A DNA stretch of 64,000 nt from Quercus robur (GCF_932294415.1 NC_065545.1:40958327-41022326); one strand, 5' to 3'. Counted from the first letter of the stretch, positions 48,992 through 61,140 are shown. A program made the numbers and translations. The notes: generated by a model from the letters alone, not told the origin.

Positions 48992-50902
48992 TTTTGTTTT
49001 TAAGCTATACGGACAAAGGTGTATGTGCCTTATACTATTTAATTGTTGACAATGATTTATAAATGTTTTTTGTAGAGGAAGGGGTTCAAGGGCACTCCTG
49101 AAGTGGTTCAAACAAGAAGTTCTCATACGTGATGCGAGTTATCATGTTTCTGTCCAATTAGAGGGTCCGGAGGTAGGCATTCCCTCTTCTTGTTACAAAC
49201 TTTTTTTGATTCTAATGTGAATGAAATGGGTTTAGAATAAAAAAAGGTCTTTAATCAATAGTTGGAATAATTATTTCCAGCTCCACTGGCCCAAAAAAAA
49301 AAAAGTCATGCAATTTGTTTTTATTCTATTATGATAAATGTAATCTGGTCTTGTGTTGTATGCTTCCAGGATTCTTTAATATCGGTTCTAAAAACTCTGA
49401 TGGTGCTTTCCCCTTCAGATCTTTCTGAAACTTCTTCTTGCTCTGTTATTTCGGGTGCCATGCATGTAAGCGCTATGGTAGGTTATCTCATTAAGTGATC
49501 TCATATGAACGGGGATTACATAAGGATTTAGATATATGAATTCCTTGTTCTTCGCTGCTTCATCATGTTGGAGCACCACTTTCTCAGCAGAATAGAGATA
49601 GTGATGCTATGGACCATGATGGTGATGGCTGTGACAAGCCGAGAACATCAAGTTCAGTTCTTCCTTTTGCCAGATGTGGGTGTGGATACATGTTTCTGCT
49701 TTTAGTGAAGGATTTGATGCTCTAAAATTTGCCTGCCAAGAGGAGGTACACATTCTAAATTTGGTTCTCATAAGAGAATCATATTTATCTTTATTTTTTG
49801 AAGCTTAGTAGGCTTAAACTTCCAACTTCAAATGAGGTGTCATATGTGGGAAGTCTTGTTACTCTAAGCTGCATTAAAATTTTCTGGAAACTACCCTATA
49901 AGTGAATGATAATCTCAAGGGATCCTTACATTATAATTTTAAAAAAAGACATTGTTGTTGATGTTATAGTTTTCTTTGTAGTTACATTAGATATATGTCA
50001 TGTGTCCAATGTTATACTAAGTTGTTTTAATGTCTTTTGGTGATAGGTTTCACTTGCCTCTAGTATTAGATAGTATAATAGAGATACAGTTGGTGCTTAG
50101 ATCACTCATCACATACTCTCGTAACGTTTATTTTCCCCCTTCATGTGTTCTATCTTCAGATGGATGAAAGGGGCATTTTAATCAATTGTGTTTCACTTGA
50201 AGGTCAACTTGCAAAATTAGAAGTAAGGATTAAAGGCATTTCAACATCTTCAGAAGGTATTACATCCTGTTACTTGGTGAGTTAGTTAATGCTAGAAATA
50301 CGTCTTACTAAGTGAAGAAGTGCAAGATGGCTAATTGGTGTTGACTGACTTTACAGTTCTTCAGAGAACTCTTGGCAATTGAGGAAGCATTCAGCTGTAG
50401 AGTCCGACCATGACTCCCAATTGAAGAAGTCTTCTGTACTTGAAAATGAGGAGAATTTTTCTACTCATGCAATTGTGTCTCTTAGAGTCAAGGATCCTCA
50501 TCGCATAATGCCTGAGAAAAAGGTTTGCAGATGTTCCAGAGTCACTTTCTACAGGCATGCTCAGCGTATCAGAAGCTGAAGCTAAAGAGGATGTTGCATT
50601 AGCTGGAATACTAGACAAGAACAAGGAGTTGTTATTTGGGACAAGCCCGAAGGAAATAGCATTATTTAGATAACGAGGATTTATGGGATAGTAGCAGTGG
50701 AGTAAGTCCCCCTGTAAAAGAGAGTGTATTGTGTATGGAAAAAAATAGCCTGCGTATGGATAAGTTCTGCCTCGATGCTTCAAATTCGGGAATGCTGAAC
50801 ACTTCAACCAAGGTGCAGTGCTCAAGATCTTGCCCTATTCTTCTTTTAAAAAAGGAAAATGTTAACAAGTAAGGTGTGGTGCTTGTTAAGATTTCCCTTA
50901 AT

Positions 50903-51067
50903 GGGTTGTGTTAATAAAAAGGACAAAAAGTTATTAAAAAGATTACCAAAAAAGATAAAAATAAAAAAATTGCTAAAAAATTATCAAAGAGGACAAAAAG
51001 TAAAAAAAATGTGTAAAAAGCTGTTGTTAACAAACACCACACCTTATGGTGTTCGTTAACATAACCC
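50903..51067. mobile_element. MITE-like element with GGGTTRTGTTAA ends
   Basis: Left end GGGTTGTGTTAATAAAAAGG; right end, read inward, GGGTTATGTTAACGAACACC. A further inverted pair (AAGGTGTGGTGCTTGTTAA near 50872 and the complement near 51028) brackets it. Confidence 0.5.
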
Positions 51068-52106
51068 TTTAAAAAATAATGACCAAAAGGGATTGCATAT
51101 AGCGTAACTCATTTTATCCTAGCAAAATCTCCATTTTTTGTCTTACTCGAATAAAGTTAATTCTTACTATTGGGAGCCTAATTCTTAATTTACATTTAAC
51201 ACATGCATAACTATCCATGGTGACTTACTATTATTGTTCATTGATTAGGCTCCATTGTGTTATGCATCAGAAGAGTAAAATTGTCAGTTATGAAAATTCT
51301 GATTTAATAAATGGCTTTGGCTGTAGAAAAGAGTTATAAGAATGACAAATAGTGCAAATTTTAGATCCTAAGAATCTGTGATTAGCCTTTTCCTTAGTAC
51401 GTGCTTAGCCTCCCGTCAGTGGAAATTTATTTTTAAGAATACAATTAGATTTATGACATTAATGTTTCAGATGAAGAAAAGCACTTTGACTTTCACAGTT
51501 GTTTCCATTTGGTATATTTTTTTTGGGTAACTTCCATTTTGATATCTAATTAACATTTTAAATGAAGAGAAGCATCTTGATTTCCTGAATTTTTATTGCA
51601 AAATTTAAAATTATGATGGTCCATAAGATAGCTGACAAATCTGTTAAACAGTTTTCAGGTGAAAGCAAAATGTGAATTTATGAATTATGTAGTTTAGCCA
51701 AATAATTTATATATATATATATATAATAAAGAATTTTCAAAATTTTGGGAGGGACATAGCCCTCGATCCATGCCTTCCCTCTCTTTCTGTGCAGTGCTAG
51801 GAAACACTAAAAACCACTGTTTCATAAAACCTTACCCATGTTTTTACTACTCTGTCATTAACTTTGTCCAAATTAACAATATTGGAGTAGTAATTCTTAA
51901 GTACTCTCGGGATATGAAGAATGGTGCTCACTCTTTTCACATTCATGGAGCATCATTTTTTCGTACTCCAAAAGTACTTAAGAATTTTTCATATTGGAGA
52001 CATGGAAGTAAATTTGGTCACTATCATTAATTCACGTTGCTAACTTGTGATCAATTTAGTCACTATCATGGGAAATTATCATTAACTCATTAATATCACC
52101 ACGCAC
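51068..52106. other. intergenic, no gene seen
   Basis: AT-rich, with a (TA)n run at about 51709-51726. No exon or element border recognised. Confidence 0.45.
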
Positions 52107-52250
52107 CCTTGATGTAGTGGTCACTTCACACGTATAAATGCTTGTGGGGGGTAAGAGCTGGGGTTTAAGTCTCCAGGAAGGAATTTCACACATATATACA
52201 CTTAGATTAGGCTAGAGTAGAAATTCTATCTTGTATATATAAAAAAAAAT
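52107..52250 (+). mobile_element. tRNA-type SINE copy
   Basis: TGATGTAGTGGTCACTTCAC (A-box region), GGGTTTAAGTCTCC (B-box), and the tail TATACACTTAGATTAGGC, as in 14628-14766. Confidence 0.65.
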
Positions 52251-52419
52251 CATTAACTCATTAATGAAAAATGCTTACATAACGTATTGCATTGTTGGTA
52301 CACTACTAAAATAATAATAAAATATTTTGTTTGCTATTTTTTTTTCCATAAAAAAAAAAACCTAGAAAAAATCCCTTAATCAGAAAAATTCCCAAAACCC
52401 CTTATCACCTTTCACATAA

Positions 52420-52712
52420 ATCATGATTCAAAACTGATGAGAGAACCACAGGATCTATACCCAGTACCCTAGCCACAATTGTTGAGCCAAATTTTTTTTT
52501 TTTTGCTCAGATCTACAATTTTTCATATCTCACAAACTCAAAACACAAAAGAGAAGCTAATAAAGACTGAACTGAGATCGACTGTTGTGCTTGAAATCGA
52601 TGCCGATTTGCTCTTTAGGTTCATCATTAATTGTAGGATTGTCAAACGTTAATCACAAAATTACAAATTCTAAAGTAAATTATACTTTGCCAAACTGATC
52701 TCTAGTTATTGG
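52420..52712. repeat. duplicated block (pairs with 58825-59165)
   Basis: Both contain GAGAAGCTAATAAAGAC, GAAATCGATGCCGATTTGC and TTTGCCAAACTGATCTCTAG. The 58.8-kb copy has an extra stretch of about 55 bp (CATAGTGGCTCAAGC...) in the middle. Confidence 0.88.
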
Positions 52713-52915
52713 TGTGGGAGGAAACTTAGTTTCGAACCCTAATTAAGTATTGTCCTCTTCGGAATTAGCGGCACAGGGCACAGGACTAATCTTTAAGGTT
52801 TTGCTTAATCTCACATTGGAGAGAGATGCCTCCCACCCTTGCTTTATAAGCACTTAGCCTAAGGAAGAGTATACCATAGTGTATGTGATTGTTTGAGACT
52901 AAGTTTCCTTCCACA
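52713..52915. mobile_element. about 200-bp inverted-repeat element
   Basis: TGTGGGAGGAAACTTAGTTTC at the left and GAGACTAAGTTTCCTTCCACA at the right form an inverted repeat of about 21 bp. The 59.1-kb paralogous block lacks it (GTTATTGG runs straight into GATAAATAG). Either a MITE or a small LTR; a TATA-like CTTTATAAGCAC is inside. Confidence 0.55.
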
Positions 52916-52994
52916 ATAATAATAATAATAATAATAACTAGTCGCTAACCCGTGCGATGCACGGGATAATCAGTTAAATAACTATTACAAATAG

Positions 52995-53026
<32 letters not shown>

Positions 53027-53644
53027 TACATGTTCTTTGATTACAAATGTAGGATATTCCACATAACACATAAAGGCCACACCCTGTTTGCTTTATGGCA
53101 ATGAAAACATTATTACCAACATTCCAAAAGCTCTTAAGTCATAGCTTCAAACATAGATTTGGGCACAAGATGAGAGTAGGACATGTAAAATAAGCATTAT
53201 TAAGTTATTAATATGTAAAGGGAATAATTTATAACAATAATAGTTTTGTACTGAATTTTTTTTTTTTTTTTTTTTTTTGGGTTTAGCAGTTATTAGTAGA
53301 ACATAATTAGTTTAAATTTCTTTATTAGTTCTATCATTTCAATCAAAAAAAAAAAAAACTTTATTAGTTGATTTAAATTTCTTTATTAGATAAGAAAAGA
53401 AAAGCGAGAGTTATATATTAATCTAAACTCTATGATTGGTTTTATATAGAATAAAAAAATTTAAATTTCTTTATTAGATAAGACAAGAGAGAGTTATGTA
53501 TTAATCCAAACTTTGTATTCGGGTTAAACTTATCTAATACAGTATTCTTTAAAATTGGATAGATTGGATTGTTATAAAAAAAATTTAAAGTTATTTTGTT
53601 AAATTTATTTTGGTAATAGGTGGGATAAGAATAAGATGATCCAA

Positions 53645-54050
53645 AAAAAGGTGGAGTAACATTGAAAGCAAATTTTTACATTGCAAATACTTTGAAGGGA
53701 TAAGCATAAGTTTAAATGTGATAACTGATAAGCTTAAATAGAACAAAATTTAAAATAAGAACAATAGTGAAAGCCTTAATACTGTTCACATTTATTTCTT
53801 TTCCAGTACAATTCTAGCAACAAATGAAGCATCAAATTAATAACATTTCCACACATTGTTTACTATTTAGTTTGATCCTAAAAAAAAGGTGGAGTAACAT
53901 TGAAAGCAAATTTTTACATTGCAAATACTTTGAAGGGATAAGTATAAGTTTAAACATGATAACTGATAAGCTTACCAAGCAGAAAATTTAAAATAAGAAC
54001 AATTGTAAAAGCCTTAATATTGTTTACATTTATTTCTTTTCTAGTACAAT
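53645..54050. repeat. tandem duplication inside the Helitron, about 237 bp per unit
   Basis: GGTGGAGTAACATTGAAAGC through ACTTTGAAGGGATAAG and GATAACTGATAAGCTTA occurs at 53651 and 53889; each copy is followed by AAAGCCTTAATA-TGTT. Confidence 0.9.
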
Positions 54051-55522
54051 TCCAGCAACAAATTAATAAGGTTAACAGTTTTATTGATCAGGATAGCTGG
54101 CTAAACTTGTTGCAAAGTAGTTTGATCAGGTCAGTGACCTTGTTCATGATAAGAATGGCTACTATCCGAAACCAAAATAAAATAAACTCATCATTGCATC
54201 ATCACATCATGTTCACAATAAAAATTACTACTACCCTAAGCTAAAATAAAGATATTTATAACCTATCATGACATTATCATAAAGATGAGGGGTGATGTCA
54301 TGCATTTTGAAATGAAAGGGGAAAGACTTTCCAAGCACAACAGATAAGTGAATAAAAGGAAAAAAAGAATAATTGTTTATAATATATTGTTTTCTGCATC
54401 AAATAGGGAAATAAACACCAAACATCAAATTTATTTTAGAAAACATCAAAGCTTTCTGCATCAAATAGGGAAATTAACACCAAACAACAAATTTATTTTA
54501 GAAAACAACAAAAGTAATGTGAAAAATGTTAAGGAAGTTTATATATGTTATTATTTAAAATTAAAAAAAAAAAAAAAAAAAACTCACATAGACAAAGAGG
54601 GAAAGGCTTACCTAACACCAATATGCAGGATTTGTTACAGAAAGAAGACTCTCATTGGAGTTCTCTTCAAGAAATCTTCTCTTAAGGTATTCTTTACTTG
54701 ATCTTCAAGATGCAGAACTTACACGAGGTTTGTTTGAAGCAACAACAGTAATAGAAAATTTTCAAAATTGTCTAAATGCTTATATAACTTAATAAGGATA
54801 ACAATATGTTTAAATGCTTACGTGCCAAATTGGTAAAGTTTATTTTTCAGCTTTTGGAAAATGGGGTTATTTGAAAAGGTTGTTCCTAAGAAAAAGTATT
54901 TTGAAAAGGTTACCGCATAGGCACATGGCTTAATAATGATAAGAATATATCAAAGCATATCAAAAGGTGGTAGACCCTCCGACCTCATTGATCACTTGAA
55001 CATCCAATATACATTATATGTTGCTCTCATTTAAATTCACACAATCACCATTGCAGCTTTCTTTGGTTGACTACAAACGCATGAAACATTACTTTGATTT
55101 AGAAAGATTTAATTCAAATTAAAAGATGATCTATATGCTAGCTTAGGTATGTGCAGTAGAATTAACAGAACAAATGAAGCAAGATGAGACGTGGCATACC
55201 TTATGGAGTTCATCTAATATAAGTATCAACTGGTCGAATGAGATTCTTGAATTATCATCAACAAAATCATCCGTCTTTCAGTTCCCAGGCACGTCCCTGA
55301 TAAAATGTTGAAATGCACATCTTTAATTTGAATACAAATAGAAATCTAAAAACATTAAGATTGGAAGATTGCATTTTCCTTTGCCTATTCTGAGACTTAA
55401 CAAAACAAATAAATTCTACCACACACCTTAACAATAAATGTAGAAAGTTTGCAAATTAGTGTATATGTGATTTGATAGACCTACTGCAAGGTATTCATTT
55501 AGTTTTCATGTTTTTGTTTTAG

Positions 55523-55690
55523 GTGCTAATGAAGATGAGTTAAAGAAAGTGAAGCATGCGGTTCAATATGGAGTTTCATCATGTATTACTTGGCCGTAGA
55601 GACTTATTTTCTTCAGTGAATCATGAAGATCCAAAAAATGTCCCTATTTTAGATTTGCCTTCATCACTCAGCTATACACAAACTTGCTTA
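55523..55690 (+). pseudogene. captured exon resembling the CCT/chaperonin-like domain of FAB1 (PtdIns3P 5-kinase)
   Basis: After an acceptor-like TTTTGTTTTAG the plus strand reads GANEDELKKVKHAVQYGV; after a one-base frame change, MYYLAVETYFL. Plant FAB1 proteins have LKKVK.VVQYGVFAAYHLALETSFLADE in this place. The frame break and lack of neighbouring exons make it a fragment. It lies inside the Helitron in opposite orientation. Identification rests on memory of the family motif. Confidence 0.6.
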
Positions 55691-56348
55691 CAAAATGGTT
55701 TCTAAAAATAAATAAATAAATTGCTAACTGAATTATACCCTCATATTCAAATTCAGCTCCAGCTGCATTACCTGCATCAAAACCAAGCTTGGCTCAATAA
55801 ACAGATAACATAATATATTACACATTGACTGAAGGAACTTTCAAAATAGGCCAACTAACACAATAGAGTTTGGTCAGTATAAGTAAAGCAGCAAATAGTT
55901 TTAAGTTCCTACCAAGTGAGCAAAAACAACCTTACCATGTGGCTGAGGACCATTCGAAGCAATAGGAAGTAAAAAGAAATAAACAAACTAAAAATTAATG
56001 GTCTTTTTGTAAAAGAATCAAGATGCAAACAAACACCAAAGTTGACATTCATTAGGTTTTAGTGTGTGAACTGTACAAACCTTACCATAACTAAAAAATA
56101 AAATTCGTAGAATAAAAATCAAGATTAGAATTACCATAACTTGCTTCTCAAAAAAAAAAAAAAAATTACCATAAGTTACAGTCACCTATTTCCATTTTTG
56201 ACATTCATCAGGTCTTTTCCATTTATATCCTGTGGGTTTTTTAATAAGATTTAAGCTTTCACACTCCTCTCATTCACCAGGGGATGTTGAACCACTAAGC
56301 TATCCTTAGCAATGGGTTTGAAATTATGACCATGATACCCAAAGTCTT

Positions 56349-56387
<39 letters not shown>

Positions 56388-57059
56388 GATAGTTTTATAT
56401 ATGATCCCAATTAAGCACTTTAAAATACATGATGCACAAATTATTCTTGATAGTTAAAAACCAATCAAATTAGACCCAAATTCACAAACTCTAATCTCAA
56501 TGCACAAACTTACTGTGAAATAAATCAATAAAAAATCAAACCCACTTCTCAATATCCCTTAAACTTTCAAATTGATAATCTCATATACCATTGTGATTCA
56601 ATTAATCTCCTTTCTACTATATAAACCTATCTCACCATCAATATCAATCCCAATATCTAACATATAAATCATAAAAAATTCAAACCCATAGCTCAATTTC
56701 CACTAAAATTTCAAATACACAATCTCAAAGAATCAGAATTTAAAATTCCTAGTGAATTTCGAATTTATATCTAGAATTAAAAGGCTCATAGATCAATGCC
56801 TACAGAGAAACTATACACTAAAATCAAATTTCTAAGTGGTAGCCACATGAACCCAGATAAGAATTCACAAAATTAAATCCAAAAAAAAAAACCTAACAAT
56901 ACCCAACAACAGTATTAGCAAAAGAACTGAATAAAAAATCAAAATATTCCTTACGCAACAACAGTAATTTAGTCTAGGAATCAACAAAAAGAAGCAAAGC
57001 CAATGAACATTAAAAAACAAATATTTAGAAAGAGAGAGAGAGGGAAAGATTAGATATAT

Positions 57060-57430
57060 GATTAAGAGCATCTCACCTGCGTAACTGGGCCTGCAACATT
57101 GGAGACTTTGCGATGGCTATGATGGGTAACGGCTCAGTCATGGGTGGGAGAGATGGCTATGGTGGACTATAAGGGATATAGAGAGAACGGCATAGAAAGG
57201 CAGAGAGAACGGTTGGTTTCAGACTTTTAGGGTTTTGATAATTGAGAGAGGCAAAGGCAAAGAAGCTTATCGGCAAAACCTGACAGAAGTATACAGTGAG
57301 AGCGAGTGAAGGGTAGATGAAGACTGAAGAGAGCGAGAACAGGGAGAGCGAGAACAGGGTGCTCTGCGTTTAAGCCAAAGAGAAACGAATGAGGGATAAA
57401 GACTGAAGAGAGAGATAAGTATTAGGTTTC
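57060..57430 (-). pseudogene. captured 5' end of an unidentified gene in the Helitron
   Basis: The minus strand has a CT-rich leader-like stretch (TCTCTCTTCAGTC, CTCACTCGCTCTC-type sequence), a possible start ATGTTGCAGGCCCAGTTACG, then a donor GTGAGATGC and a long T-rich, intron-like region. Only about 8 codons lie before the donor, so the source gene cannot be named. Confidence 0.4.
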
Positions 57431-57609
57431 AAATTAAAAAAAAAAAAGAAAAAAAAAGAATTAGGTTTTGAAAATAGTGTTTTTAATTTAATTTTTAAAT
57501 TTTTAAATATTGTGTTGTGCTGACGTGGAAAATTGTGGTGTTAGCAGAGGCTTCGGTTTTATATATAGAATATATAGATAATAATAATAATAATAATATA
57601 TTAGACTAT

Positions 57610-58560
57610 TATTATCTTTTATTTTATATGTCAATCTTCATTTGAAAAATAAATAAATAATCTCCGTTATTTTGTCAATGTCTTTTAAAGGTTCAAAACC
57701 TAAAAAAGAAAATAAATATTGAAAAGAAAATTTAAAAATATAAAGAAGTACGTACGAGTTTAAAACCAAAAAAAAGAAGAAAGAAAACACAAATTGTTAA
57801 CTTAATAATTTATTGTTCCTCATGTAAATTTATGTATAAGTAATAAAAAACATATATGTAAGAATGATTCCAATAATAAACTTGAAGTTTATTATTACTT
57901 TCGATTATGAAGTTTCAAATACATATATCTTTCATTAACCATTCTTCATGATTCTTAAACTTGGATTTTGTCAATCTATTTGTGTTGCTTTTTGTTCAAT
58001 TCATTGGTTAAGTACAATAACCATATATTTGAGACGCCCACATCCATACTTATATCTTGGTGTGTCTTGCAAGTTATTTTACAAATTTGAAAATTTAGAC
58101 TTTTGGAACATGGGGCTCTTTTGTTAGATAACGCATAATTTTTTTTCTTCAACTAAAATTGGCATGTAACAAATTAAGGATTAGCCTCTGTTGTTTGCAT
58201 TCGTGAAGTCGTGTTGTAGGTATATATTGTAAAGTATCCTATAGGCTATAGCAATGGATAATAATTAGATGAATTTGCGTCTCAAACAGCACACTAGGAA
58301 AGGATTTCATGCCCGTGTACTAACTGTGTGAGTAGAAAACTGTTTGGTCTAGGACTCTAGATGTTGCATGTGATCACCTACTTTCATATGGGATTGTTAA
58401 GGGTTATTTATAACCTTGGGTTTTTCATGGAAAATCAACGTTTGCAATGACTTCTACTGAATATCTAATGGTTAAATCCAAAAAATCTTTAATGAATATG
58501 GTGATATTTGTGAGATAATGAGCATGACTATCCCCATGCATGATATGGTGTCAAAACCAG
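57610..58560. repeat. duplicated intergenic block, copy 2 (pairs with 44330-45790)
   Basis: Aligns with 44330-45076 and 45602-45790. It lacks the MITE present in copy 1 and diverges after GGTGTCAAAACCA. Confidence 0.9.
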
Positions 58561-58824
58561 TGAAAGAAGGCCTTAGTGTGCAACGAGCTACACAAGTTTC
58601 TAATGAAGACAAAACTTAGATATAGTAGTTTTCACTAGTTTAAAATTTTAAAATAAAGTAATGGGCTTTTTTTTTGGTTGGGTTCTAAGTGCCAATTTGT
58701 AAATGTTTGGGGAGAGGTGGACCAAGGGTAATTATTTTGGACCTAAATGTTAAAAGAATTCAGAATATATAACTATTATGATTTAAAAAAAATTTTGGGG
58801 GGCCACTGCCCCTCTCGTCAATGA

Positions 58825-59165
58825 ACAGCTCTTGATGAGAGAACTATAGAATCTATATCTAGTACCCCCAGCCACAATTGTGGAACCATTTTTTTTTTTT
58901 TTTGGCTCAGATTTGTAAACTTTTCATATCTCACAAACTCAAAACACAAAAGAGAAGCTAATAAAGACCAAACTGAGATCGACGGTTGTGCTTGAAATCG
59001 ATGCCGATTTGCTCTTCAGGTTCATCATTAATTGCAGGATTGTGATCATAGTGGCTCAAGCTTTCATTGCAAATCTCCAGCCACCTCCTTTGTTATGTCA
59101 AACGTTAATCACAAAGTTACAAATTCTAAAGTAAATTATACTTTGCCAAACTGATCTCTAGTTAT
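58825..59165. repeat. duplicated block (pairs with 52420-52712)
   Basis: See 52420-52712; this copy is about 55 bp longer and is not followed by the inverted-repeat element. Confidence 0.88.
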
Positions 59166-59296
59166 TGGGATAAATAGATATAAAGGTACGTAATACAAAT
59201 TCTAAAGTAGATATATAGAGTGACCCTACTTCCTCTCTTCCTTCTTCTCTTCTTCTTCCTTCTTTCTTTCTCTTTTTTTTTTTTTTTTTTTTTTTG

Positions 59297-59663
59297 GGTA
59301 AATTACGTATTTGATTCTTATCCTATACACTATATTTCAATTTAATCCCTAACCGTACAATTGTGTTAATTTAGTTTTTAACCTTTTAGTATCGTGTCAA
59401 TTTAGTCATTGTCATTATTTTTTTTTATGAAAATTGATGACTTATCTAATGGCCTAAATAAAAAATAAACTTCCATTTATGTCATAATAAACTTAAAATT
59501 TATTTTAGCCGTTTGTTATATCAGTAATTTTCATCTAAGATATAACGGTATGGACTAAATTGACACGATATTAAAGGTTAGAGACCAAATTGATACAATT
59601 AAAAAAGTTATAGACTAAATTAAAATATAGTGTAAATATTAGAGACCAAATATGTAGTTTACC
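59297..59663. mobile_element. 367-bp MITE with about 120-bp inverted arms
   Basis: GGTAAATTACGTATTTGATT at the left, and GGTAAACTACATATTTGGTC (read inward) at the right. Both arms contain ACACTATATTT-AATTTA and ATATCGTGTCAATTTAGTC or near copies. No clean target duplication; flanks are T-rich. It ends about 230 bp upstream of F-box gene B. Confidence 0.8.
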
Positions 59664-59770
59664 ATTTATTTTTCCTTTAAAAAATCATTATATATATATT
59701 TTTTAATGTTCATGGATTTTTTTTATTACGTGGAGACGTGGCTTTTTATTATCTTACAATTACTTTATTA

Positions 59771-59895
59771 ATATATATATATATATATATATATATTCCT
59801 CGGAATTTCTCAGGAGCGTTAATAAAAACCCTACCTCTCTTTATATTAATAAAAACCCTAAAAACCCTACGTCTCTCTCTCTCTCTCTCTGAAAA
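59771..59895 (+). promoter_or_regulatory. core promoter/leader region of F-box gene B
   Basis: A (TA)n run at 59771-59797 could serve as TATA element, followed by a pyrimidine patch (CT)n at 59871-59890 directly before the ATG at 59896. Such CT patches are common in plant leaders. Confidence 0.35.
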
Positions 59896-61140
59896 ATGTC
59901 TCAGATAAGAGAACCAGCAAGAGAACAACCACCGACCACCCTTCGACGTCAGAAGTATATTCACTACAGTATTGTACTAAACATCCTGGCAAGGCTACCA
60001 GTTAAATCACTCCTAAGATTCAGGTGTGTTTGCAAATCTTGGGACTCCTTAATCACCAGTCCATATTTCATCTCCACCCACTTATATATCAATAACGTTG
60101 ATCGTGGTGATTATATTGTTAACATGCCCTGGTATGTGAACCCTTCTTCTCCTCCTTATTCCAACAGACCAGTCATTACGTTTTATTGCGATCATGATGG
60201 GTTTGATAAAATTTTCGAGTTTGAAATTCCCTCAAGGTTTCCGCCTTATCAAGCTAACTTAGTCGGTTCGTGCAATGGCCTTTTGTGTTTGGAATTTCAA
60301 GTATGGGAGGAGAGATGGCAAGCAGCATCTAAAACTGCTATTATCTACTTGTGGAATCCCAGTATTAGAAAATTAAAGAGGTTGCCTGATATTATGTTTG
60401 ACTGCTTTTTTGACTGCTTTATTCCACTCGGATTTGCTTATCATTCCGAGGATAATGACTACAAAGTTGTCAAGATTTCATATTATTCCAGGAGAAAGCT
60501 TGAGGTTGAGGTGTACACATCAAAATCAGATTCGTGGAGAACACTTGAGGACCTTGACGTTTCATTGAGACCCAAGACTGATGACTTTGGATTTCATTTT
60601 TCTTTGCCAATCCCATTTTTTGGTGGAGCTTTGCATTGGTTAGTAGATATCATACAAGGCGAAGAGAAGCACAAGACTGAAATGATTTTGTCATTTGATG
60701 TCAATAATGAGACATTTGAAGAGCTAGCTGTGCCTGACCGTTGCTTTGATGGAGCAGGCAATGAATTTGATGGGAAATGTATTTCGTTATTTAGGGGGAA
60801 ACTAGCTTTGATTAGATTGGAGACAGTTGGAGAACAAAGTTTTGCATGTGTATGGGCCATAAAGGAGTATGGCAAGCATAAATCCTGGAATAAACCTCTT
60901 GTTGTACGAGAACAATATGATCGTTTCTATGGTCTCACCAAGCGGGGTTTCATTCTTTTGGAAGATGAATCCCACATCTCTGGTAATGGTCAATTAGAAA
61001 TGCAGAAAAAAAGAAAGCTCGTTTTAATTGATCCCGAAGCTCGATGTGAAGAGTGTTTTGATTTTCAAGATATTTCATTCGTAGCTACTTTCATGGAGAG
61101 CTTAGCCTTACTTGATGAAGCAAATGTGATAACTTATTAA
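59896..61140 (+). CDS. F-box protein with F-box-associated (FBA) domain, copy B, intact
   Basis: Intronless, 414 aa. F-box at about residues 22-62 (IVLNILARLPVKSLLRFRCV, CKSWDSLITSPYFISTHL), with the usual LPVKSL core. The FBA-type C-terminal domain follows: GSCNGLLCLEF, LWNPSIRKLKRLPD, DYKVVKISYY, SKSDSWRTLEDL, PIPFFGGALHWLVD, MILSFDV, FEELAVPDRC, LFRGKLALIRLE and KSWNKPLVV. It ends ISFVATFMESLALLDEANVI. The start matches that of copy A (MSQ.REP) and gives the full F-box. Predicted SCF ubiquitin-ligase receptor; the substrate is unknown. It is the closest relative of the gene at 41476 and shares its whole layout, including a resistance-gene fragment downstream, so both come from a segmental duplication. 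A likely polyadenylation region with GAAATGAAATC follows at about 61178. Confidence 0.93.
   Translation: MSQIREPAREQPPTTLRRQKYIHYSIVLNILARLPVKSLLRFRCVCKSWDSLITSPYFISTHLYINNVDRGDYIVNMPWYVNPSSPPYSNRPVITFYCDHDGFDKIFEFEIPSRFPPYQANLVGSCNGLLCLEFQVWEERWQAASKTAIIYLWNPSIRKLKRLPDIMFDCFFDCFIPLGFAYHSEDNDYKVVKISYYSRRKLEVEVYTSKSDSWRTLEDLDVSLRPKTDDFGFHFSLPIPFFGGALHWLVDIIQGEEKHKTEMILSFDVNNETFEELAVPDRCFDGAGNEFDGKCISLFRGKLALIRLETVGEQSFACVWAIKEYGKHKSWNKPLVVREQYDRFYGLTKRGFILLEDESHISGNGQLEMQKKRKLVLIDPEARCEECFDFQDISFVATFMESLALLDEANVITY

Larger units (their letters stand above)
48120..50855 (+). pseudogene. POP1: broken, intron-containing copy of the RNase P/MRP subunit gene POP1
   Basis: POP1 is the large protein of RNase P and RNase MRP, which process pre-tRNA and pre-rRNA. 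Segments in order: VPRRIRRRIELRMNQEKGF and SGDGTKRLRTHVW (48270-48400); GRGSRALLKWFKQE and DASYHVSVQLEGPE (exon 49076-49172); SVLKTLMVLSPSDLSE and VISGAMHVSAM (exon 49370-49477); HHVGAPLSQQN (near 49562); WVWIHVSAFSEGFDALKFAC (to about 49743); MDERGILINCVSLEGQLAKL (from 50161); then a long exon with VESDHDSQ and SLRVKDPHR (50385-50850). Clean GT/AG borders remain around several exons, so this is a DNA-level copy, not a retrocopy. Frameshifts and stops break it in several places, and the C-terminal part (POPLD region onward) is missing. MITEs sit in one intron and at the right end. Confidence 0.85.
52938..57578 (-). mobile_element. 4.6-kb non-autonomous Helitron carrying host-gene pieces
   Basis: The 3' end lies at the left: on the minus strand CCCGTGCATCGCACGGG hairpin, then TTAGCGACTAG|T. 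The 5' end at the right reads A|TCTATATATTCTATATATAA. It sits inside an (AAT)n microsatellite whose two halves flank it (52918-52937 and 57579-57596). No RepHel transposase was recognised. The interior carries a FAB1-like exon on the opposite strand, a spliced-looking 5' gene end at 57060-57430, and an isolated exon-like stretch near 55210-55305 (NSRISFDQLILILDELHK before a GTATGC donor). Confidence 0.75.
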
